A stretch of 64,000 nt of DNA. Source: Streptomyces albicerus (GTDB lineage Bacteria > Actinomycetota > Actinomycetes > Streptomycetales > Streptomycetaceae). The stretch covers positions 25,141-89,140 of the forward strand of contig NZ_VWMY01000049.1 in NCBI RefSeq assembly GCF_008905045.1. The letters are read 5' to 3'. Made by a program: the position numbers and the translations under genes. The notes beneath the pieces were generated by a model. That model saw nothing but the letters and a program-made list of their open reading frames with translations, did no database searches and was not told the origin of the DNA. This document shows positions 35,070 through 42,818 of this stretch, in pieces. Positions within the stretch are counted from its first letter, which is position 1; every line of letters begins with the position of its first letter.

Positions 35070-36461
35070 TCACTGGCCTCCCACGACCGTGAGCACGCGC
35101 CTGTCCTGGTGTCCTGTCATCTCCTCCAGTACGCCCAGGTACTGGTCCATGAGCCGCTCGATGCGCTGGGGCGAGAACTGGGAGGTCCGGTAGCGCACCT
35201 GGCACACGGCCTGTTCGGCGTCGTACCGCAGACGGACGCTCAACGGGCGCAGGACGTACTGACGGGATGCCGTGATCCTCTCGGTTCGCAGCTCCCCGAG
35301 GCTCAGCAGGACGTCCAGTTCGTGTTCCGCCGTGAACTGGACGTGGCTCATGCGCTCCACCAGGTCGGGCGCGTCCAAGTGCGGTGCCAGAAGATGCGGC
35401 GGAAGGTCGGGGTGGGCGAAGTCCCGTGTGACGTCCTGGTGTGTCTTGTTGATGAGTTCCGCGAAGGTGGGATTGCCCGACAGGTCCGTGCGGATGATGA
35501 CGTCGCCGGAGAAATCCGCGACGAGGTCGAGCAGTTCGGTCCTGTTCCGGCACGACACAGGTGCGTTGACCGCGACGTCGTGCTGGCCGGAGTTGCGTGC
35601 GAGGAGCACCGTGAAGGCGGCGAGACCCAGTGTGTAGAGCGTGGTGCGGTGGTCCTTGGCCAGCGCCGACAGCCGCCCGTACAGCTCGTGCGAGAGGGGC
35701 ACCACCAGCATTTCACCGAGTTGGGAGGTGTCGGCGCCCTGTTCCCGGTCGGTCGGCAGGACCGCCGGCAGTGCGCCGGCCAGCCTCGTGGACCAGTACG
35801 CAATCAGCTCGGAGCCCCACGCCCCCGCGAGGCGCTCCGATTGCCAGGCCGCGTAGTCGACCCACTGCAAGGGCAGCGGGGGCAGGGCGCACGGCCGATC
35901 CGCCAGCTCCGCAACGTAGTAGGCCGCGAGGTCCCGGACGACCACCTCCAGCGACCGGGCCTCACCGATGATGTGGTGCAGCAGCAGCAGTGCCACGTGA
36001 TCGTCGTCGGCCACCCGGAACAGCCTCAGCCGGGCGAGCGGGGCGTGATCGAGCGGGAACGGACGATCCACCTCCTCGTGCACCGTCCGGTCGAGGTCGG
36101 CCAGGTCGAGTTCGCCGACAGCAAGGTCCACCTCGACCTGTTCCGCCACCACCTGGGTGAGCCGGCCGTCCTCAACGCGCATCGCGGTGCGCAGCGTCTC
36201 GTGCCGGGCGATTACCGCGTTCCAGGCCTGTCCGAGCGCTGCGACGTCCAACGGTCCCCGCAGCCGCAGAGCGCTGACGATGGCGAGCGAGGGGCCGGGA
36301 CTGCTTTCGACCGCCTGCCACATGCCCTCCTGCGAGACCGCGGCCGGGAAGCGCAGCTCACCGGTGGGGCGCGGCCGCACGGGAATCGTGCGGGCCGCAC
36401 GCCGCCTGTTCAGCAGTTCCCGCTCGATCCTGGTGCGCTCCTCAACCCGATCGCGGTGCAC
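35070..36461 (-). CDS. Stand-alone condensation-like domain with altered active site
   Basis: A 463-residue free C domain. The active-site segment reads LLHHIIGEARSLEVV: both His of HHxxxDG remain, but DG is replaced by EA. The rest is recognisable (LRLRGPLDVAAL, ARHETLRTAM, LPLQWVDYAAWQ). It may catalyse an unusual condensation or release, or recruit a tailoring enzyme as X domains do. GTG 36461 is chosen because AGGGGG lies six bases before it; it overlaps the thioesterase stop by 20 bases, while ATG 36494 would overlap more. It sits between the thioesterase and the FAAL-NRPS genes. Confidence 0.82.
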   Translation of the reverse strand: MHRDRVEERTRIERELLNRRRAARTIPVRPRPTGELRFPAAVSQEGMWQAVESSPGPSLAIVSALRLRGPLDVAALGQAWNAVIARHETLRTAMRVEDGRLTQVVAEQVEVDLAVGELDLADLDRTVHEEVDRPFPLDHAPLARLRLFRVADDDHVALLLLHHIIGEARSLEVVVRDLAAYYVAELADRPCALPPLPLQWVDYAAWQSERLAGAWGSELIAYWSTRLAGALPAVLPTDREQGADTSQLGEMLVVPLSHELYGRLSALAKDHRTTLYTLGLAAFTVLLARNSGQHDVAVNAPVSCRNRTELLDLVADFSGDVIIRTDLSGNPTFAELINKTHQDVTRDFAHPDLPPHLLAPHLDAPDLVERMSHVQFTAEHELDVLLSLGELRTERITASRQYVLRPLSVRLRYDAEQAVCQVRYRTSQFSPQRIERLMDQYLGVLEEMTGHQDRRVLTVVGGQ

Positions 36462-37251
36462 CGGCTGCCCCCTCGTCTCCGGTGGTGTGCCCATCGGCCG
36501 TCTTCTCCTCGCCCTGCGGGCCCGGCCCGCCCGCAAGCAGCTCGGTCAGGCCGGCCGGTGCCTCCATGAACGCGTAGTGCGGTCCGCTCAGCAGAGGAAA
36601 ATCGCAGACGCCGATGTCGCTCCAGCCGCCCATCAGCTCGTGCGGCACCTCCGTGTCCGCGTCCCAGCCGATGGCAGTGATGGGACACGCCACCCTTACG
36701 GGCTCCACCGCGCCGTAGTTCCGGTGCGCCGTCACGTCGCCGATCAGCACCTCGGTGGTGAGTTCCACCAGATCGGGCCGGGACGGAACGCCGAGGCCGG
36801 CCAGCAGCCCGGTCACCTCGGCCGTGAGCTCGGAAGGGGACAGCTCCAGAAAGCGCCCGTGCGGGCCTTGATGCGGAGCCACCTGAGAGGAGACATAGAG
36901 GCGAGCCGGCTGCGGATAGCCCGCCCGGGCCATGTGCAACACGGTCTCGTACCCGGCCAGTGCCGAACTGCAGTGCCCGAAGAAGGCGAAGGGACGGTCC
37001 AGGTACGGCAGCAGCGCCACGCTCACCGACCGGGCGAGCGCGCCCATGGAGGAGAACGGCTTCTCCCGGAACCTGTTTTCCCGGCCCGGCAGTTGCACGG
37101 GGCAGATCTCCATCTCCCCCACGAACCTCGGCCAGTTGCGGTACATGCTCGCGCCACAGCCCGAGTACGGCAGGCAGAAGAGCCGCGAGCCGGCCTCGGC
37201 GGAGGGCTCCCGCAACAGCCACTTTCCGGAGCGAGCCGTGGTCAACGCCAT
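36442..37251 (-). CDS. Type II thioesterase with Cys nucleophile
   Basis: A 269-residue alpha/beta hydrolase of the NRPS/PKS type II thioesterase family (LFCLPYSGCGASMYRNWP, VQLPGRENRF, GPHYAFMEAP). The nucleophile elbow reads FFGHCSSALAG where GHSMG is usual, so Cys replaces Ser; Asp (WDADTEVP) and His (GPHYAF) are in place. Type II enzymes clear misloaded carriers; Cys thioesterases are known for hard-to-release products. Since no NRPS here has an integrated TE domain, this enzyme or the free C domain may release the product. ATG 37251 follows GGGGGAG. It is the second gene of the P450 operon. Confidence 0.87.
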   Translation of the reverse strand: MALTTARSGKWLLREPSAEAGSRLFCLPYSGCGASMYRNWPRFVGEMEICPVQLPGRENRFREKPFSSMGALARSVSVALLPYLDRPFAFFGHCSSALAGYETVLHMARAGYPQPARLYVSSQVAPHQGPHGRFLELSPSELTAEVTGLLAGLGVPSRPDLVELTTEVLIGDVTAHRNYGAVEPVRVACPITAIGWDADTEVPHELMGGWSDIGVCDFPLLSGPHYAFMEAPAGLTELLAGGPGPQGEEKTADGHTTGDEGAAGAPRSG

Positions 37252-37290
37252 GTGCTGCTCCCCCTGTCGGCCTGCCTGCCCCGTCCGGAG

Positions 37291-38532
37291 TCAGTCACCC
37301 GGCTTCCTCACCTTCGCGGTCACGACAAGATGCTTGATGCCGGCGACGAAGTTCGAGCTCAGGTGCTCGGTCTCGCCGGCCCGTTCGAAATCGCTGAATC
37401 CGCTGCCGAGTTCGGTCAGCAGGGTTCGCAGACTCACCCGCGCGACCGTGTGTCCGACGCAGTAGTGGGCACCGCTGCCGAAGGCCATGTGCCGGTTCGG
37501 CTTGCGCCGGGCGTCGAAGGTGTACGGGTCGGCGAACACCTTCTCGTCACGGTTGGCGGACCCCAGCCAGACGACCACGGCGTCACCGGCCCGGATCTTG
37601 ACGGCGCCCAGCTCCACGTCGTGCCGCGCGTGGCGCATGAAGTGGTTGGCGGGCGAGGCCCACCGGAGCGCTTCCTCCAGAGCGTCTGCCACCGACCGCG
37701 GTCGGAGCAGGTCCTCCAGCGCGGGTGTGCCGAGAAGACTGTCGAACGCGGCCAGTGGCACGTACGGAGTGGTGACATTCGCGCCCAGGAGCAGGCTGTA
37801 GCAATTGGAGAGGACTTCACCCGGCCCCAGGGGCTCACCGTCAACGGCCGTGGTCATCAGGAGGCTGATCAAGTCGTCTCCGGGCGTCCTGCGGCGCAGA
37901 CGCACGATTTCGGCGAAGTAGGCGAACAGTTCCCGGTGTGCCAGTTCGACCGTGGCCTCCGGGGTTTCCTGCGACATGTACTCCGGGTCGTCCGCGGCAA
38001 TCGCCATCAGGGTGAGGCGGGTGAGCCGCGGCCAGTCCTCCTGAGGCAGGCCCATGAGCATTCCGGCGACCGCCATCGGCAGTTGCGTGAGCGCTTCGGC
38101 GAGGTCGAAGGGTTCACCGGAGCGGGCCGGGGCCAGCAGCCGGCGCACCTGCTCAGCGATGAGGCCCGTGGAGCGTTCGACCGCCTTGATGGTCAGGGCG
38201 CGCTGAAGCGGTGCCCGCATCCTGGTGTGCCGGGGCGGATCGGTGGCTGCCATCTGCCGCCCGCCGGCCGGATCGTCCTTGCCCAGGAGGCTCAGCAGGG
38301 TTCCGCGTTCGGACGTGAAGGCGGTGTGGTCGCGCAGTACATAGGAGGCATCGTCGTAGGTGGTGACCGACCAGAAGCCACCGGAACCCACCGGGTGCCA
38401 CCGCACCGGATCACGGGCACGCAGGGCGTGCCACACGGGGTGGGGGTCACCGTGCGCGTACGTACGGGGATCAACGAGGTCCACCGCGTCCAAGTCCACG
38501 GACAGCGGATCCACCGGCCCGGACACCCGCAT
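37291..38532 (-). CDS. Cytochrome P450
   Basis: A 413-residue bacterial P450. Landmarks: the I-helix region SNCYSLLLGANVTTP, the K-helix EEALRW (ExxR), and the haem loop FGSGAHYCVGHTVARV with the axial Cys. The I-helix has GANVTTP rather than AGxDT, a variation common in P450s acting on carrier-bound substrates, so hydroxylation of a T-bound residue is plausible. It needs ferredoxin partners not present in the window. ATG 38532 is chosen for the AAGGA before it; GTG 38574 is an alternative. It is the first gene of the operon P450-thioesterase-C-FAAL NRPS. Confidence 0.9.
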   Translation of the reverse strand: MRVSGPVDPLSVDLDAVDLVDPRTYAHGDPHPVWHALRARDPVRWHPVGSGGFWSVTTYDDASYVLRDHTAFTSERGTLLSLLGKDDPAGGRQMAATDPPRHTRMRAPLQRALTIKAVERSTGLIAEQVRRLLAPARSGEPFDLAEALTQLPMAVAGMLMGLPQEDWPRLTRLTLMAIAADDPEYMSQETPEATVELAHRELFAYFAEIVRLRRRTPGDDLISLLMTTAVDGEPLGPGEVLSNCYSLLLGANVTTPYVPLAAFDSLLGTPALEDLLRPRSVADALEEALRWASPANHFMRHARHDVELGAVKIRAGDAVVVWLGSANRDEKVFADPYTFDARRKPNRHMAFGSGAHYCVGHTVARVSLRTLLTELGSGFSDFERAGETEHLSSNFVAGIKHLVVTAKVRKPGD

Positions 38533-38633
38533 CGGAGTCACATCCTTTTCGTCCCAGCCGCCGTGGCGTCCCACGCTTCTTTACGTGCCGACGCTGCTGG
38601 TCCGATGCAACAGCACAGTGATCAGGGACAGCC

Positions 38634-38653
38634 AGTCCGTGAAACCCCCGACT
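38634..38653. promoter_or_regulatory. Cluster dyad motif, copy 8
   Basis: AGTC-CGTGAAACCCCC-GACT with perfect outer arms CCAGTC/GACTGG. It lies between the divergent P450 and hotdog-like genes, about 100 and 45 bases from their starts. It keeps the outer half-sites but is the least symmetric copy inside. Confidence 0.55.
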
Positions 38654-38697
38654 GGTTCTCCGGCCGGAGCAGGGCAGACTTCGCTGGCGTGGCAGAC

Positions 38698-39465
38698 ATG
38701 GAATCGCTCGTCGTACCCGCCCGGTTCAACGGCCCCGCGCGCAGCGCCAACGGCGGGTACTTCTGCGGGCTCGTCGCCGAAGCCGCTTCTCCCGAGCTCC
38801 ACGGGCCGGTGGCCGTCTCCCTGCACGCCCCACCGCCGTTGGACGTGTCCCTCGGCGTTGCCACGACTGGCCGACGGGCGCATGTGTGGGACGGGACCGC
38901 ACTCGTGGCCACGGCCTCACCGACGAGGTACGCAGCAGCGCCTCTCCTGTCCGCCACTCCGGCTGTCGCACGCGACGCCGCCGATCGCTTCGCGGGCCAC
39001 CGCCATCACCCTTTCCCGTCCTGCTTCGTGTGCGGGCCTGCCAGGACCGCGCCGGACGGCCTGCGGCTGGCACCGGGGCCGGTGCCGGGAGAGGCGGGAC
39101 GCGTGGCCTGTCCGTGGACCCCCGACGCGTCCCTGCCGCTCCGCGCCGGCCGGATCGCACCGGAGATCATCTGGAGTGTCCTCGACTGCCCCGCCGGCTG
39201 GACGACGGGAGCGGCGGACGTGACGCGGGTCCTCGGCTGGATGCACGCCGACGTGCTCGACCTGCCCTCGGTGGGCGAGCCCTGTGTGGTGACCGCGCGC
39301 CTCGACCGGCGGGACCAACGGACCACGACCAACACCACCGTGCTGCACAGCGAGGAGCGCGGGCTGCTCGCCCGCGCCACCACCCGGTGGGTGGTGTGGC
39401 CGACGGCGCCCGGCGGACCCCGGGACCTCGCCGCCGGGCCGGGGCCCGGCGGCGTCACCCGGTAG
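38698..39465 (+). CDS. Hotdog-fold thioesterase-like protein
   Basis: A 255-residue protein that looks like a double-hotdog acyl-CoA thioesterase relative (ARSANGGYFCGLVA near the N terminus, then FPSCFVCGP, and WMHADVLDLP in the second half). I do not see a decisive catalytic motif. It is divergent from the P450 and shares its dyad motif, so it belongs to the regulon. It may trim or supply the acyl group for the FAAL module. Family and function are both tentative. ATG 38698 is chosen; GTG 38689 is in frame. Confidence 0.6.
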   Translation: MESLVVPARFNGPARSANGGYFCGLVAEAASPELHGPVAVSLHAPPPLDVSLGVATTGRRAHVWDGTALVATASPTRYAAAPLLSATPAVARDAADRFAGHRHHPFPSCFVCGPARTAPDGLRLAPGPVPGEAGRVACPWTPDASLPLRAGRIAPEIIWSVLDCPAGWTTGAADVTRVLGWMHADVLDLPSVGEPCVVTARLDRRDQRTTTNTTVLHSEERGLLARATTRWVVWPTAPGGPRDLAAGPGPGGVTR

Positions 39466-39477
39466 GACGCGGTCGGG

Positions 39478-42400
39478 TCAGAACTTCCCGCCGTCAGGAT
39501 CCGGGCCGGTCAGCGCTTCGAGCACCTGCCACGCCATCTCCGCCACGGTGAAGTTCGCGTACAGCTCCCGCAGGGGCAGATCGACTCCGAAGATGTCACG
39601 GACGCGCGCCGCCAGGCCGACCGCGGCCAGCGACTGGCCGCCGAGTTCGAAGAAGTCGTCGTGCACCCCGACGAGTTCCACGTCGAGCAGTTCCTGCCAG
39701 ATCCCCGCGATCTCCTCCTCGAAGGGCGTTCGAGGCGCGACGTACCCTTCCTGCCCGCCGGGCTGCGCGTCCGGGGCAGGCAGTTCCGAGTGGGACAGTG
39801 CACCGGTTGCGGTGCGCGGGAGCCGCTCAAGCGGGACGATCATCCTGGGCACCAGTGCCTTGGGCAGCCGCTCGTACAAATACGCCGTCGTGGCCCCCGG
39901 GTCCACCGTCGTGCCGGGACGCGGTGCCACGTACAGCACCAGCCGCCGCCCGCCCGCCGGATCCGGCAGCGCGACGACCGCGCAGTCGGCCACGTCCGGA
40001 TGGGTGGCCGCCGCCTCCTCGATCGCGGACGGGGTGACACGCAGGCCCCCCGAGTTCACGAGGCCGTCGGCGCGCCCCACGAATTCCAGGCCGCCGTCGG
40101 GGCGCTGCCGCACCAGTTCGCCGGTGCGATGGAGCAGTCCGCCAGGGCGCGAGCCGTGCGGGTCCGGCACGAAGCGCGCCGCGGTCTCGCCGGGGCGCGC
40201 GCGGTATCCGCGGCTCACGGCCGGGCCCGCCAGGTGGAGTTCGCCTGTTGTTCCGAGCGGTACCGGCTCCAGCCGGGCGTCGAGAACGTGGGCCCGAAGA
40301 CCCGGGGCAGGGCGGCCGAGCGGCCGGTGGACCACTTCCCCGTGGGTCAGCGGACGCACCGTGCACAGGCCCGCCACCTCCGGTACCGCGCGGACGTGCA
40401 GCAGTCGGCCCGGCGTCCGGGCCCACTCGCCCAGCTCCTCTGCCGTGGGCACACCGTCGTCCCAGAAGATCTCCGTGTGCACCGAAGCGGGCCGGGCGGC
40501 GGGACGCCCCTCCCCGGGACGGACACCGGAGAACGAGACAACGGTGGCCTCGGCCTTCTCCGCGGCGGCCCAGGTCCCGGGCAGGACCAGCGCGGCGCCG
40601 GCCGCCAGCACGGGCCACGCCTCGGCCGCGAGCTGCGCGGGCCCCGGCGACAGGACAACGTAGCGGTCGCCCGGTACGAGGCCCAGGGCCTCGGCCGACG
40701 CCCGGGCTCCGGCGGTCAGCTGGCCGTGGCTGTGGAGCGGACCGGAGCGGGCACCGTGTCCGATGTCGGGCGCCGTCGCCGCCAGGCTGCCGGGCGGGGG
40801 AGTCCGGGTTCCGCCCGGGGCGGACTCGCCGTCCTGGCCCGGTGTGTCCAGAGCGACGACCGTCACCGCGTCCGGCAAAGGGGGCTGGGCGCCGTGGGTG
40901 ACGGCATGCGTGGCACCACTCTCAGCGATGGCACGGCAGAGGACCTCGGCCGGGTCCTTCGGGTCGAGGACCAGGTGGCCGCCGCCGGCCTTGCTCACTG
41001 CGAGGAGGGCGACGAGCAGTTCGGGTGTGGCGTCGAGAATCAGCGCGACAGTCGTCTCCGTGCCGACGCCGCATGTGCGGAGCCGGGCGGCGAGGCTGGT
41101 GGCCCGGCTGTCCAGCTCCCCGTAGCCGACCTGCTCGTCCTCACTCAGCAGGGCCGGCGCGTCAGGGGTGCGCCGGGCCCGGTCCTCGGCCGGAACGTGG
41201 GCGGCGACGGGCTCGGTTCGTCCATCGGTGCGGCCGCCGACGGCCAGGGTCGCGGCTCGCTCGTCCGCGGTCAGCAGGGGGATCCCGGAGATCCGCCGGT
41301 GCGGGGCGTCCGCGACGGAATGCAGCAGCGTCTCCAGGTGGGACGCCATGCGGACGACGGTGTCCTCGTCGAACAGCTCGGTGCTGTATTCGAAGCGGGC
41401 CCGGTAGGCCTCGGCGCCCGGCGAGATGTCGAGCAGCAGATCCGTCTTGGCGGTACCGGTCTCCTTCCACATGGGTTCGAATTCGAGACCGGCGGTGCTC
41501 CAGGAGGGGCGCTCCATGTTCTGCAGAATCATCATCACGGGTGCGTCGGCCGTACCGGCTGCCGAATGCCGCTCTGCGCGCAGGCGTTCCAGGAGCAGTG
41601 CGAAGGGGACTTCCTGGTGGTCCCAGGCGCCGACGCACGTGTCGCGGACCCGGTCGATCAGCTCGCCGAAGCTCGGGTCGCCGCCCAGGTCGACGCGGAG
41701 AGGCAGGGTGTTGACGAAGTAGCCGATCAGGCCCTCCAGTTCGGGGCGCCCGCGCCCGGCGGTCGGAGAGGCGACCGTGACGTCGTCCTGACGGCAGTAG
41801 CGGGACAGCAGCACGTCGAACCCGGCCAGCAGCACCATGAACAGCGTCGACTGCCGGTTGCGCGCCAACCGCTCCAGACGGTCCATCAGCGGACCCGGCA
41901 GGGTGAACCAGTGGGACCGGCCGCGCGATGTCGGCACCTCGGGCCGCGGCCGGTCCGTCGGGAGGCACAGGGCCCTCGCGCCTGCCAGCCGCTCACCCCA
42001 GTACTCGGTCAGCCCCCGCAGCGTCTCGCCCTGCAGCCGGTCGCGCTGCCAGACGGCGAAGTCGGCATACTGGATGGAGAGTTCGGGCAGGAGAGGCTCG
42101 CGACCCGCGCTGTGCGCCTCGTACGCGGCCGACAGCTCGCTGAACAGAATCCGCGACGAGACCCCGTCCGTGACGATGTGGTGCATGGCGAGGACCACGA
42201 CGTGGTGGTCGGCCGCGAGCCTCAGCAGCGTGCAGCGCAGCAGGGGGCCGTTGCGGAGGTCGAACGGCCGCCGCACCTCTTCCTGCACCGCCGCGTCGAC
42301 CTCACCGGGCTCGACGTCGACGACCCGGACGGTGACCGGCTCTCCGGGGCCGATCACCTGCACCGGCGCACCGTCAACCAGTGCGAAGACGGTACGCAGC

Positions 42401-42582
42401 GCCTCGTGCCGCTCCACGACGGTGCCCAGCGCGCTCTCCAGGGCGGTGGCGTCCAGGGGCCCGCGGATACGGACGACGGGCACAACGTGATACGTCGGCT
42501 GGTCCGGGTCGAGCTGGTGCTGCAGCCACAGGCTCTCCTGCGCGAACGAGGTCTTGAGCTCGATCGTCTGCTCCACCGTCAC
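39478..42582 (-). CDS. NRPS C-(inactive A)-T
   Basis: A 1034-residue protein. The C domain keeps HHIVTDGVS. The A domain is recognisable but dead: the A3 P-loop TSGSTG is replaced by GHGARSGPLHSHG, the A4/A5 pocket and YGPTE are missing, A7 reads HRTGEL, A8 is VNSGGLRVTPSAIEE, and the A10 Lys is lost (TATGALSHS). The T domain is intact (FELGGQSLAAVGL). It therefore cannot self-load and should be charged in trans; the lone A domain at 27246 lacks its own T and is the obvious donor. Start is one of GTG 42582 or 42576 after GGGGAG. It shares a dyad with the C-T NRPS gene. Confidence 0.88.
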   Translation of the reverse strand: MTVEQTIELKTSFAQESLWLQHQLDPDQPTYHVVPVVRIRGPLDATALESALGTVVERHEALRTVFALVDGAPVQVIGPGEPVTVRVVDVEPGEVDAAVQEEVRRPFDLRNGPLLRCTLLRLAADHHVVVLAMHHIVTDGVSSRILFSELSAAYEAHSAGREPLLPELSIQYADFAVWQRDRLQGETLRGLTEYWGERLAGARALCLPTDRPRPEVPTSRGRSHWFTLPGPLMDRLERLARNRQSTLFMVLLAGFDVLLSRYCRQDDVTVASPTAGRGRPELEGLIGYFVNTLPLRVDLGGDPSFGELIDRVRDTCVGAWDHQEVPFALLLERLRAERHSAAGTADAPVMMILQNMERPSWSTAGLEFEPMWKETGTAKTDLLLDISPGAEAYRARFEYSTELFDEDTVVRMASHLETLLHSVADAPHRRISGIPLLTADERAATLAVGGRTDGRTEPVAAHVPAEDRARRTPDAPALLSEDEQVGYGELDSRATSLAARLRTCGVGTETTVALILDATPELLVALLAVSKAGGGHLVLDPKDPAEVLCRAIAESGATHAVTHGAQPPLPDAVTVVALDTPGQDGESAPGGTRTPPPGSLAATAPDIGHGARSGPLHSHGQLTAGARASAEALGLVPGDRYVVLSPGPAQLAAEAWPVLAAGAALVLPGTWAAAEKAEATVVSFSGVRPGEGRPAARPASVHTEIFWDDGVPTAEELGEWARTPGRLLHVRAVPEVAGLCTVRPLTHGEVVHRPLGRPAPGLRAHVLDARLEPVPLGTTGELHLAGPAVSRGYRARPGETAARFVPDPHGSRPGGLLHRTGELVRQRPDGGLEFVGRADGLVNSGGLRVTPSAIEEAAATHPDVADCAVVALPDPAGGRRLVLYVAPRPGTTVDPGATTAYLYERLPKALVPRMIVPLERLPRTATGALSHSELPAPDAQPGGQEGYVAPRTPFEEEIAGIWQELLDVELVGVHDDFFELGGQSLAAVGLAARVRDIFGVDLPLRELYANFTVAEMAWQVLEALTGPDPDGGKF

Positions 42583-42669
42583 CACTCTCCCCGTGCCCGT
42601 CGGCAACGAGCCGCATATCGCGTCGGTCCTCCGGACCCTGCCGTCGATCATGGGATTCCGTCGGGCGGG

Positions 42670-42699
42670 CCGGTAGTCGGGGATCCTCCCGACTACCGG
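42670..42699. promoter_or_regulatory. Cluster dyad motif, copy 9 (perfect 12-bp arms)
   Basis: The core AGTC-GGGGATCCTCCC-GACT (42675-42694) extends to perfect 12-base arms CCGGTAGTCGGG/CCCGACTACCGG around a 6-base spacer. It is the most symmetric of the nine copies. It lies between the divergent C-(dead A)-T and C-T genes, 88 and 120 bases from their starts. Confidence 0.7.
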
Positions 42700-42818
42700 C
42701 CCGGGACGGCCGGCCGCCACGATTCGCGAACGGCCGAGCCATTCGGTTCAGTCATCCCCGGCCGTGCCCCCGACCAGTCGCACGGCACGCACACGGGCCG
42801 GATCACAGGAGGTCAGTG

